Assembly: GCA_029552945.1 (NCBI GenBank)
Contig: JAKPDD010000032.1
Span: 206,377-270,376 of the forward strand
Reading direction: 5' to 3'
Length of the DNA stretch: 64,000 nucleotides
DNA from: Spirochaetota bacterium
GTDB lineage: Bacteria; Spirochaetota; GWB1-36-13; JAKPDD01
Under the pieces are notes generated by a model. It was not told the DNA's origin. It searched no databases and saw nothing but the letters and a program-made list of their open reading frames with translations. Each line of letters starts with the position of its first letter. Position 1 is the first letter of the stretch. Shown here piece by piece: positions 56,810-64,000 of this stretch. Both the position numbers and the translations under genes were made by a program.

Positions 56810-57534
56810 TATATCTCTTTTATAATGTTTTCGAATTTTTCTAAAAACTTAGAATCTTTTTTTATAATAAAGTCCGGAATATTACTATTAACATCATTTG
56901 ATGTTAAAAGAATGGTCTTTATATTACTTTTAAAAGGTATATCTTTTATTATTTTTATTAGAGTTATACCATCTATATATTCCAGTTCTTTAGAAGTTAT
57001 AAGTAGAGTTACAGGTTCAAGTATAATCCTTTTTAAAGCTTCTATAGGGTCATCTGAAATTAAAATACTATATTTATTTTTAAGCTTATTTATAATAGTG
57101 TTCCTTATTACTTTTGAAAACTCAATTATCATTACATACTTTCTATCTTCAACTATCCCCTTTTCATTAATATCTTTTCTAATCTCTTTCCCCTCTTTAT
57201 ACAGTAAAACTAATTCAGACATTCTATCTATATCTTTATAAAGTAAATCTAACTTTTTAACAACATTATCCGGTGAATCAAGATTAATAGATATTATATC
57301 TTCCATTCTGTGTGCAATAATACTTATTTCATCAAAACCAAGAGTCCCTGCAGTCCCCTTTATATTATGTAACGTCCTGTATACGTCTTTAAGAACCTCT
57401 ATATTTTTACTGTTATTTTCTATTTCTAAAAGACCATTATTAAGAGCATCTATCCTTTCCTGAAATGTTTCTAAAAACTCATCTTTTATCTCCCTTATAA
57501 TCTCTTCACTTAAAATTTCATTTAATGGGCTCAT
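56809..57534 (-). CDS. Hpt domain fused to a degenerate receiver domain
   Basis: The 241-residue protein has an N-terminal histidine phosphotransfer domain with H56 in LHNIKGTAGTLGF, then a receiver-like fold from about residue 130 (VMIIEFSKVIRNTIINKL). The usual phospho-aspartate strand reads LLITSKELEYIDG, where the Asp is replaced, and the acidic pair near its start is incomplete, so this receiver is probably not phosphorylated. The late KKDSKF keeps the lysine. It would relay phosphate to an unseen response regulator. It overlaps exbD-like by 17 bases. Confidence 0.82.
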   Translation of the reverse strand: MSPLNEILSEEIIREIKDEFLETFQERIDALNNGLLEIENNSKNIEVLKDVYRTLHNIKGTAGTLGFDEISIIAHRMEDIISINLDSPDNVVKKLDLLYKDIDRMSELVLLYKEGKEIRKDINEKGIVEDRKYVMIIEFSKVIRNTIINKLKNKYSILISDDPIEALKRIILEPVTLLITSKELEYIDGITLIKIIKDIPFKSNIKTILLTSNDVNSNIPDFIIKKDSKFLEKFENIIKEI

Positions 57535-57937
57535 TCTTCTCCTCCCTGGGCTTTATAGCAAGAAATATCTTGTCTATCTTATTTTCTTTAATAAGATCCA
57601 TAATTTCAATTATAGAGTCATAAGTAGTATTTTTATCACCTTTTAATATTATTTTATTAACACCAGATGTTTTTAATTTTGAAATCTCTATTTTAAGGTT
57701 TTGTTTATCTATTATCTTATTGTTGATAGATATAACTCCTTTGCTATTTATCGATATTTCTCCTGTTTTATCATCTCTTTGGAAATTGTCAATATTTTTA
57801 GCAGATGGTATCTCAACCTTCTGAGCTGAAAAATTAGGTGATGTCCTTGAATATGCTATCATAAAAAATAGTAAAACTATAAGTGTAATATCTACTATTG
57901 GGGTAATTATTATCTCTTTTATAATCTTTTTTTTCAT
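57518..57937 (-). CDS. ExbD/TolR-family protein
   Basis: The 139-residue protein has one N-terminal membrane helix with the critical aspartate D16 in TPIVDITLIVLLFFMI and a periplasmic domain (KVEIPSAKN, ILKGDKNTTYDSIIEIMDLIKE), typical of ExbD/TolR. These work with ExbB/TolQ, which is not in the visible neighbourhood, so the partner must be elsewhere. It opens the operon with the Hpt and fumarase genes. Confidence 0.88.
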   Translation of the reverse strand: MKKKIIKEIIITPIVDITLIVLLFFMIAYSRTSPNFSAQKVEIPSAKNIDNFQRDDKTGEISINSKGVISINNKIIDKQNLKIEISKLKTSGVNKIILKGDKNTTYDSIIEIMDLIKENKIDKIFLAIKPREEKNEPIK

Positions 57938-58039
57938 GTTATTTTTTAGTTTTCTTACTATTTTAATTTAATATCATTTTTAGCTAAATTATATAATTAT
58001 AATTTAATATATTAATTATAATAAACCAGGGAGGTTATA

Positions 58040-58336
58040 ATGGAGTTTAACGAAATTTTTAAAAAGTTTATGGAAACAGCAATAGGACTTGGCACAACTG
58101 CTGCGGAAAAAATGTTTGATTTTGCAGAAACAATGGCTGAAAAAGGAAAAGCATTCAAAGAAGAGAAAAAACCAGAAATTGAAGAATTTATTAAAAACTG
58201 GAAGTCAAAGTTTCAGGAAACAACAGAAAACCTTCTTAAAACATTAAAAATAAAAGATGAAAGAATTGACAATTTAGAAAAAAAAGTAGCAGAACTTGAA
58301 AAACAGGTAGAAGACCTTAAAAACAAAATTAAATAA
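58040..58336 (+). CDS. Small phasin-like coiled-coil protein
   Basis: The 98-residue protein has an amphipathic helical N-terminal half (FMETAIGLGTTAAEKMFDFAET) and a C-terminal coiled coil with heptads (KDERIDNLEKKVAELEKQV). It resembles phasin-like or PhaF-type small proteins, but no polyhydroxyalkanoate genes are in the window. Ribosome binding site GGGAGG precedes the ATG at good spacing. Cytoplasmic, probably oligomeric; function is not assigned. Confidence 0.75.
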   Translation: MEFNEIFKKFMETAIGLGTTAAEKMFDFAETMAEKGKAFKEEKKPEIEEFIKNWKSKFQETTENLLKTLKIKDERIDNLEKKVAELEKQVEDLKNKIK

Positions 58337-58514
58337 CAACCACAAAAAGACTTTTAAAAAAGTATTTAAGGTCTCCAAAATAAAAATTAACTGGGAAATA
58401 GACGATTTTATAAGTTTAGCTTACTCTTTTAATTATGAGACTTTAGAAAAAACTAGATTAAATCAATTCGCTATTTGTTTTGATAACTTTTTAAATAACG
58501 ATCTAACACTTATA

Positions 58515-59195
58515 ATGAATTTTATAAAAGATCCAAAATTCTATGAATACAGTTTATATGCTGGTTTTATTCCAATGTACAATACAATAAATTTAATTTT
58601 TAAAGGAAAGCCATGGAAAAAAGAATATACTTTACTCAAAATACATAAAAAAAGAGCTGTCCTTTTTTTTGAAGATTTAGTAATTCATAAAACAACAAAA
58701 AAGAAATCTCAAAAATATATACTTACAATTGATAAAGATTTTAATAGTGTTTTTGAAAAAACTAACTCCTATCATATTAAAAAAAATAACTTTTGTTGGT
58801 TTTCAGAAAGCTTGAAAAATGCTATCTCAAGTTTAATCAAAAAATCAAAGAAGTTAGCATCTTTTCATTCAATAGAACTATGGAATAAAAACACTGGTGA
58901 AATTGTTGCAGGTGATATAGGGGTAGTAATAGGCTCAAGATATCTTAGCATGACAGGTTTCTATTCTGAAAACGGTTCAGGCTCTGTTTTATTAGTGTTT
59001 CTAGGTAAAGTCCTTCAAAAATTAGGAATAAAAGCCTGGGATTTAGGAATGGACCTACCCTATAAAAGAGATTTGGGAGCAAAACTACTTCAAAAAAATA
59101 CCTTTTTAGAAATTGTTGAAAAAACGAGAAATCAAAAAATCAATTTTAAAATAGACAGGTATGAATATTCTGATTTTTTAAAAGATATTAAGTAG
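58515..59195 (+). CDS. Leucyl/phenylalanyl-tRNA-protein transferase-like protein
   Basis: The 226-residue protein carries the LFTR core: YAGFIPMY, SIELWNKNTGEIVAGDIGVVIGSRY, SMTGFYSENGSGSVLLVFLGKVLQKLGIKAWDLGMDLPYKRDLGA. Aat adds Leu or Phe to N-terminal Lys/Arg for N-end-rule degradation. The ATG at 58515 has no ribosome binding site. The same frame is open upstream to about 58308 with coding-like sequence but no ATG, GTG or TTG, so the true start may be unusual or upstream of a lesion. Confidence 0.75.
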   Translation: MNFIKDPKFYEYSLYAGFIPMYNTINLIFKGKPWKKEYTLLKIHKKRAVLFFEDLVIHKTTKKKSQKYILTIDKDFNSVFEKTNSYHIKKNNFCWFSESLKNAISSLIKKSKKLASFHSIELWNKNTGEIVAGDIGVVIGSRYLSMTGFYSENGSGSVLLVFLGKVLQKLGIKAWDLGMDLPYKRDLGAKLLQKNTFLEIVEKTRNQKINFKIDRYEYSDFLKDIK

Positions 59196-59199
59196 TCAT

Positions 59200-59223
59200 A
59201 AAATTTTATAAAGTTAAAATTTT
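59200..59223. terminator. A/T-only hairpin between converging genes
   Basis: AAAATTTTA at 59200-59208 and TAAAATTTT at 59215-59223 form a 9-base-pair stem identical to that at 35928. It lies between the LFTR-like gene and the converging pgsA-like gene. No T run follows on either strand, so termination is uncertain. Confidence 0.4.
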
Positions 59224-59259
59224 AAAACAAAAAATTTTAAATTAAACTTAATAATTGTT

Positions 59260-59820
59260 TCAAAACCATCTTTTAATTATTTTTATGAATCTTAAAAAAT
59301 ATGATATTGACGATAATACAATAAAACCAAATGATATAAAGTAAAGATAAAAAGCACACCAGCTTAAAAAATTGGTATTATAAAATACTTTTAGAAAAGC
59401 AAAAACCCCTAATATTGATAAAAAAAATGAGGTTAATTTACCCCATATGTTTGATGATGGGACACTCCCCATTTTATTAGATAATAAAAATCCTAAAATT
59501 AGTATAAAAAGATCTCTTCCTATAAGTACATAAACAATAACTGGGTTTATATTAGCTTTAAAGAATATATACAATAAACCAACTCCCAAACATATTTTAT
59601 CAGCTAATGGATCAATTACTTTACCTGTTTCAGTTACCATATTAAGTTTTCGACTTAAAAAACCATCAAAAAAGTCTGTAAGAATTATAATGAGCATTAC
59701 TATCAAGGTTTCATAAAACTTTGAATAAGAAAAAAAGTATATAAAAGGGGCCATTAATACTATACGAGAAATTGAAATTATATTAGGAATTTTCAAAAAA
59801 TCTCTATAACAAATTTTCAT
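59260..59820 (-). CDS. pgsA: CDP-alcohol phosphatidyltransferase (PgsA-like)
   Basis: The 186-residue membrane protein has the family motif D49-x2-D52G53-x2-S-R57-x8-G66-x3-D70-x3-D74; the usual Ala before Arg is Ser here. Four to six hydrophobic segments follow. PgsA makes phosphatidylglycerol phosphate, though other CDP-alcohol transferases share the motif. It is 2 bases after a HEAT-repeat gene. Confidence 0.85.
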   Translation of the reverse strand: MKICYRDFLKIPNIISISRIVLMAPFIYFFSYSKFYETLIVMLIIILTDFFDGFLSRKLNMVTETGKVIDPLADKICLGVGLLYIFFKANINPVIVYVLIGRDLFILILGFLLSNKMGSVPSSNIWGKLTSFFLSILGVFAFLKVFYNTNFLSWCAFYLYFISFGFIVLSSISYFLRFIKIIKRWF

Positions 59821-59822
59821 GA

Positions 59823-60779
59823 TTATCTACTCCTAAGCCTTACAACAAGATCATCAAGCCTCTTTTTTAAAAATGGATAAGGATAATTCATCGCAATTAT
59901 TTCAAGTCTATCTTTTCCCTGAGGGAAAGGTAAGTCTTCAAGAAGATCAAGCGAAATCTCATTAAAATAGTTTTTATTAAGCATACTGACTATGAACTTA
60001 TAGAAATCTTCGTTATACCCCCCCAATTTTTGAACAGTATAAGATATAGCAAGTTTCTCATGAACTGTATCTACAATATTAAACCTATTTGAAAGTGTTT
60101 TTACAATTTCATCTTTTTTATCAGTAGGTGTTACTCTACTTAAAGCAAGTATTGATACAAATCTTATCTCTTTTAAAGGATGTTCAATCGCCATTTGCCA
60201 TATATCATTAAAAGCTCTTGGGTCCCCTATCTTTCCTATCCCTATTATTGCTGTTGATTTTATATACAAACTCTTAGAATTATTAGCAAGTAAAATAAGT
60301 GGTGTTATACTGCCATCATTTGTTGCTATCTTAGAAATACTTGCTGCAAGAAGATTTAATATATAAGGATTTTCTTCATCTCTTAGATATTGACTCAATG
60401 CCAGAACATCATCAGATGAAGCAACTTCTCCTAAAGCCCATATAATCCATTTTTTATCTTCTATCTCATTAGTTGATTTAAGCATTTCAAGTAACTTTGA
60501 TGTTGCAGCCTTTATTTTATATTTTCCTATGTAAATTATTGCTGATGTTTTTATTATGTTCTCACTATCAGATAATCCTTCTATCATAATCTCTTCTATA
60601 TTATCATTCTTATATCTATCTTTTAGTATATCAATAAAAATATCTTCATTTATAGCTGGTGGATTAACCATTTGCATTCTTATTATATATTTATCCCATA
60701 AACTATTTGAAAAAATTGCCGAAGAATTTAGAATAGAACTTATAAAAATAAAAACAATGGGGTATATGTTTTTTTTCAT
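59823..60779 (-). CDS. HEAT-repeat protein with signal peptide
   Basis: The 318-residue protein has a hydrophobic signal-like N-terminus (NIYPIVFIFISSILNSSAIFS) and helical repeats of about 31 residues: IKTSAIIYIGKYKIKAATSKLLEML, KKWIIWALGEVASSDDVLALSQYL, IKSTAIIGIGKIGDPRAFNDIWQMA and IRFVSILALSRVTPTDKKDE. HEAT repeats serve as protein-binding scaffolds. The protein is probably periplasmic; no enzymatic motif is visible. It is cotranscribed with the pgsA-like gene. Confidence 0.82.
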   Translation of the reverse strand: MKKNIYPIVFIFISSILNSSAIFSNSLWDKYIIRMQMVNPPAINEDIFIDILKDRYKNDNIEEIMIEGLSDSENIIKTSAIIYIGKYKIKAATSKLLEMLKSTNEIEDKKWIIWALGEVASSDDVLALSQYLRDEENPYILNLLAASISKIATNDGSITPLILLANNSKSLYIKSTAIIGIGKIGDPRAFNDIWQMAIEHPLKEIRFVSILALSRVTPTDKKDEIVKTLSNRFNIVDTVHEKLAISYTVQKLGGYNEDFYKFIVSMLNKNYFNEISLDLLEDLPFPQGKDRLEIIAMNYPYPFLKKRLDDLVVRLRSR

Positions 60780-60814
60780 TTTAATACCTCTATTTAAATA
60801 TAATTAAAATAAGA

Positions 60815-60836
60815 TTTCGGTTCTTAAAAACCGAAA
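60815..60836. promoter_or_regulatory. Perfect 8-base palindromic arms in a divergent promoter region
   Basis: TTTCGGTT (60815-60822) and AACCGAAA (60829-60836) are perfectly complementary across CTTAAA, inside the 106-base gap between the HEAT-repeat gene (minus) and the next plus-strand gene. Its GC core stands out from the surrounding AT sequence. It fits an operator or a leader hairpin; which is unknown. Confidence 0.45.
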
Positions 60837-60885
60837 AATTAGTAAAATTAATTTTTGCCTGAACTTTTTATAAGAGGAAAATAAG

Positions 60886-62457
60886 ATGAAGAAAGAAACA
60901 AAAAAAGAAAATTATAATGTAGGGAAATTAAGAATACTTATAGGATTTATAAAAGTAAGGTTATTTGGAATACCTGATAGTATCTATGAAAGAGTAGTTA
61001 TTTTAAAAAAGATAAGAAAGAGTTTAAAAAAGTTTAGTTATAGTTTTGTAAATTTTTCAAGAAATAAGCTAAAACCAGAGTTGGGGAAATTACTCATAGA
61101 TATATATTCAGTTTTAATACCTTTAAAAGAATATCTGAAATTAAACAAACCATCTGAGATAAGAGAATTCACTAGGTACCTGTTTAAATATCATGCAAAT
61201 GACCAACAAAAAAAATTGCTTGAAAACCTTACATCTAAAGAATACATTAGAGAATTAATAAAAAATAAAGGAGCGAAAGATGCTGCAAATGAGATAAAAT
61301 CAATCTACAAGAACTTTAAAAATAGTTTTTCATCCGAAGTTTTACAAAAAATTAATCATATTTTTTCACTAGGCTCAAGTCTTCAGGATTTTTTACGCTT
61401 TGATATATTTTTAATATTAAAAAAGTTCTATCCCTCAATAAACGAAAAAAACCTATTAAACCCTGGCCCTGATAGAGAAATATCGATTGAAATTATAGAA
61501 AATGAGTTAAAAGACTTCATAGACTCACTATACTTTATAAATCCTAATATAAACTATTATCCTTTTATAAAAATATACTCTGAATTTATAAATCAACCAC
61601 TAATAGCAGAAGAGGAGTTTTTAAAAGTATTTTCTAAAATATCCTATCTAATAAAAACAGACATATTGGTACTTACTCTACAATATTTATCAAAAGATGT
61701 ATATTATAAATCATTATCTTCCTTTACGATTAAAGAAGTATCAGAAGAGTTCTTTAAAGACCTTGTAGAATTTATAAACACTACACAGGATGAGGTCCTT
61801 AATGAAGTAAAATACTTAAAAATCAATACAATCCTTAAAGAACTTTTTGGATCATCAGATTTTAAAGAAACAAAGGCTTATACAAAAGATCAGAATGAAT
61901 TTCTGATAAAAAATGGCCTTGACCCTTTTTATTATCATGAACAGTTTAATGTATTGAAAAAATTTATGCTTGATAAATATAATCAGTATATAAGAAAAGC
62001 TATTCATACATTTATAATAAAAGCCTCTTTTTCAAGCCTCTCTTTACAGGAGGAGTTTAATAACTTATACTATGCTATGAATGGAATAATAGATAAAATA
62101 TTGGAATTAGAAGATAAAATGAATAGAGATGAAGGATGGCCAAGATTAAAGACCTTAATATTAGGTAAGTCAAAGGATACAAGTCTTGTATTTCTTGCAA
62201 GAAAAAATATCCTTGAAATAAACAATAAAGTAAAAGATATAATATACTCCTTTATAAATATAGGAAAAGAACTCAATTCAAAATTAAAAATAATAGTAAC
62301 AGCCTTTAATAAAGGAGAAAAAGAACCTATACCAAACATAAAGACATTTGCTGGTAATACAACTCCAATGGTAGTAAAACATTTAGCTGATGCTTTTAAT
62401 GATATTAATAAGTTTTTAAAATATTTATCCCTAACATTAGAAGAAACAAAGGAATAA
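60886..62457 (+). CDS. Large helical protein of unknown function
   Basis: The 523-residue protein is rich in Lys, Leu, Ile and Phe, with long amphipathic helices and no signal peptide or cysteine motifs. I recognise no domain. A conserved-looking segment near the end, KTFAGNTTPMVVKHLADAFNDINKF, may help family searches. A good AGAGG lies before the ATG. It overlaps nothing and ends one base before alaC, suggesting a two-gene operon. It might be one of the large uncharacterised protein families restricted to spirochaetes, but this is a guess. Confidence 0.75.
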   Translation: MKKETKKENYNVGKLRILIGFIKVRLFGIPDSIYERVVILKKIRKSLKKFSYSFVNFSRNKLKPELGKLLIDIYSVLIPLKEYLKLNKPSEIREFTRYLFKYHANDQQKKLLENLTSKEYIRELIKNKGAKDAANEIKSIYKNFKNSFSSEVLQKINHIFSLGSSLQDFLRFDIFLILKKFYPSINEKNLLNPGPDREISIEIIENELKDFIDSLYFINPNINYYPFIKIYSEFINQPLIAEEEFLKVFSKISYLIKTDILVLTLQYLSKDVYYKSLSSFTIKEVSEEFFKDLVEFINTTQDEVLNEVKYLKINTILKELFGSSDFKETKAYTKDQNEFLIKNGLDPFYYHEQFNVLKKFMLDKYNQYIRKAIHTFIIKASFSSLSLQEEFNNLYYAMNGIIDKILELEDKMNRDEGWPRLKTLILGKSKDTSLVFLARKNILEINNKVKDIIYSFINIGKELNSKLKIIVTAFNKGEKEPIPNIKTFAGNTTPMVVKHLADAFNDINKFLKYLSLTLEETKE

Positions 62458-62458
62458 A

Positions 62459-63679
62459 ATGAATATAGAAGTTTCATCAAGAATCAAAAGACTCCCGCCT
62501 TATATATTTGGCGAAATAAATGCTTTAAAGTTAAAATTAAGAAGAGAAGGAAAAGATATAATAGACCTTGGGATGGGAAATCCTGACAAACCTGCACCAA
62601 AAGAAGTGATGGCAAAAGCAATAGAAGTTATAAAAGACCCAAAAGCACATAGATATTCAGCCTCAAAAGGGATAAGTCATTTACTAAAAGAAGTTGCAAA
62701 GTTTTATAATAAAAAGTATGGGGTTGAATTGAATCCTGATACTGAAGTTATTGCAACAATAGGAAGTAAAGAGGGCCTCTCACACTTAGCATTAGCATTA
62801 TTAGGTCCAGGGGATTCGGCTCTGGTTCCAACTCCTGCATTCCCTATACATATATGGTCTATAATATTGGCTGGAGCCAATGTTATAACAGTTTCATTGG
62901 AAAAAAGTGGAGAAAACTTTATCGACCATCTTTTCAAGACATATGAAATATTATGGCCTAAACCAAAGGTTCTAATCCTTAATTTCCCCCATAATCCAAC
63001 AACAAAAGTAGTGGATATAGAGTTTTTCAGACTTATTATAGACTTTGCTTTAAAAAAAGAAATAATAGTGATTCAAGACTTTGCTTACGCTGATATTGTA
63101 TTTGATGGATACAAAGCACCAAGTATACTACAGGTTCATAGAGCAAAAGAGGTTGCTGTTGAATTTATAACTATGAGTAAGTCTTTCAGTATGGCAGGTT
63201 GGAGGATTGGATTTTGTGTCGGTAATGAAGAAATAATAAAAGCACTTTCAAAAATAAAAGGTTATTATGATTATGGAATATTTACTCCCATCCAGGTAGG
63301 TGGTATAATAGCATTAAGAGAATTATGGGATAAAGCACCTGATGAATATGCAAGAATATACCAGGATAGACGTGATACACTTGTAGAAGGGCTTAATAAA
63401 ATAGGATGGGAAATTCAAAAACCAAAAGCAACAATGTTTTTATGGGCAAAAATACCAGAAAATTTCATAAAAGCAGGGTCTTTAGCATTTTCGAAGTTTT
63501 TACTTGAAGAGGCAGAAGTATGTGTATCCCCTGGTATAAGTTTTGGTGAAGAGGGGGAAGGATATCTTAGAATTGCTCTTGTTGAAAATGAAAAGAGAAT
63601 AAAACAGGCAATAAGACAGATAAAAAAGGCTTTAGATAAAAAAGATTACAAATATGTGTTGGAAAAATATAATAAATAA
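62459..63679 (+). CDS. alaC: Alanine aminotransferase, AlaC-like
   Basis: The 406-residue class I aminotransferase closely follows E. coli AlaC: IKRLPPYIFGEINALKLKLRREG, DLGMGNPDKPAPKEV, TIGSKEGLSHLALALLGPGD, FPHNPTTKVVDIEFF and QDFAYADIVFDGYKAPSIL. K241 in TMSKSFSMAGWRIGF binds PLP. It interconverts alanine and pyruvate; related enzymes also act in diaminopimelate synthesis. It follows the unknown helical protein by one base and ends at a terminator. Confidence 0.93.
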   Translation: MNIEVSSRIKRLPPYIFGEINALKLKLRREGKDIIDLGMGNPDKPAPKEVMAKAIEVIKDPKAHRYSASKGISHLLKEVAKFYNKKYGVELNPDTEVIATIGSKEGLSHLALALLGPGDSALVPTPAFPIHIWSIILAGANVITVSLEKSGENFIDHLFKTYEILWPKPKVLILNFPHNPTTKVVDIEFFRLIIDFALKKEIIVIQDFAYADIVFDGYKAPSILQVHRAKEVAVEFITMSKSFSMAGWRIGFCVGNEEIIKALSKIKGYYDYGIFTPIQVGGIIALRELWDKAPDEYARIYQDRRDTLVEGLNKIGWEIQKPKATMFLWAKIPENFIKAGSLAFSKFLLEEAEVCVSPGISFGEEGEGYLRIALVENEKRIKQAIRQIKKALDKKDYKYVLEKYNK

Positions 63680-63721
63680 GTAAAATTAAATTGATTTTGG
63701 AAAAATTAATTTTTACTTTTT
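63678..63721 (+). terminator. Terminator hairpin after alaC
   Basis: AAGTAAAATTAA (63678-63689) pairs with TTAATTTTTACTT with one bulge, then TTTT follows. The stem begins at the alaC stop codon. It lies upstream of the next gene, whose own ribosome binding site is at 63858-63867. Confidence 0.6.
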
Positions 63722-63869
63722 CTGATATTTTTTAAAATTTTTTATTAAAATTCTTTTAACTTTAGTACAAGTTTTATAATAACAGCTTCAAACATAAACT
63801 AAAACAAGATGTTGTAATTAAATATAAGTTAAAATTAATATTTAATTCTATTATATAAAAGGAGGGAAA

Positions 63870-64000
63870 ATGAAAAAATATCTATATTTTTTTATTTCTT
63901 TTATTATTTATACCTTTATTCCTATTGGCAGAAAATAATGATTACACTGATAAGGAATCAAAAAACATAGTAATAACTCTCTCTCAATCAGTAACATTAT
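63870..64000 (+). CDS. Probable TolC-family outer membrane protein start, truncated at the right edge, apparent frameshift
   Basis: ATG 63870 is preceded by a strong AAGGAGGG. It begins a signal peptide (MKKYLYFFISFII) but this frame stops within about 24 codons. One base on, the next frame continues the signal peptide (IPLFLLAENN) and then KESKNIVITLSQSVTL, which looks like the N-terminus of an outer membrane efflux (TolC-like) protein. One extra or two missing bases in the T-rich stretch 63885-63905 would restore it. The gene runs off the right edge, so the family call rests on only about 20 residues. Confidence 0.55.

Noticed and set aside
56825-57241. 138-residue plus-strand frame within the Hpt gene
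   Set aside because: It is an antisense shadow of a gene with clear Hpt motifs; it has no ribosome binding site and its composition mirrors the coding strand.

Overview
The window is a strongly AT-rich chromosomal segment from a bacterium, densely packed with housekeeping genes. No tRNA, rRNA, CRISPR array, insertion sequence or prophage gene was recognised. The str-S10-spc-alpha ribosomal order is bacterial. The zinc-binding forms of S4, S14, L24 and L36, a DUF2225 protein, a stand-alone HATPase protein, CdaA/YbbR, a ComFB protein and an LFTR-like protein together suggest a spirochaete or spirochaete-like lineage. That placement is an inference from gene content; no tree could be run.

Layout: (1) bases 1-5016, minus strand: a split, archaeal-type glutamate synthase operon in the order GATase, GXGXG, FMN/Fe-S core, 4Fe-4S protein and FAD oxidoreductase, the last running off the left edge. 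(2) 5206-10215: an HD-GYP protein, a YraN-type nuclease-like protein, a 48-residue protein, a UvrD/PcrA helicase on the opposite strand, and a frameshifted patatin-like gene. (3) 10283-28502, minus strand: rpsL-rpsG-fusA-tuf, then the S10, spc and alpha clusters, ending with rpoA-rplQ. (4) 28730-34800, minus strand: comM, a UbiB-like kinase, a WG-repeat protein, recA and a ComFB-domain protein. (5) 34925-42419: a polyprenyl synthase, the cdaA-ybbR-pdxJ-DUF2225-truA operon, folC and a lipoprotein. (6) 42554-51470, plus strand: rimM-trmD-rplS, then a tight eight-gene run ribBA-neuB-like-spsF-like-alaA-maf-queD-HATPase-NlpC/P60. (7) 51457-57937, minus strand: mutS2, a secreted protein, a HATPase protein, and an ExbD/Hpt-pseudoreceiver/two-subunit fumarase operon. 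(8) 58040-64000: a phasin-like coiled coil, an LFTR-like protein, a CDP-alcohol phosphatidyltransferase, a HEAT-repeat protein, an unrecognised helical protein, alaC, and the start of a probable TolC-family gene.

The genes mostly serve translation, nitrogen and alanine metabolism, cofactors (riboflavin, folate, pyridoxal phosphate, queuosine), recombination and repair, cyclic-dinucleotide signalling and the envelope. Three genes (3905-5016, 9108-10215, and 63870 to the right edge) show recognisable protein sequence that switches reading frame once, near A/T runs. They are either real disruptions, programmed shifts or base-calling errors.

All gene-free stretches are below 300 bases. The longest are 8834-9107, 30236-30491, 28503-28729 and 44152-44380; they hold AT-rich promoter or leader sequence and the hairpins listed. 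I found no clearly new multi-gene system. The best leads are the shifted glutamate synthase gene with its A7 run, a hairpin that covers the ribosome binding site of the WG-repeat gene, the ComFB/RecA/ComM neighbourhood, and the ExbD/Hpt/fumarase operon.
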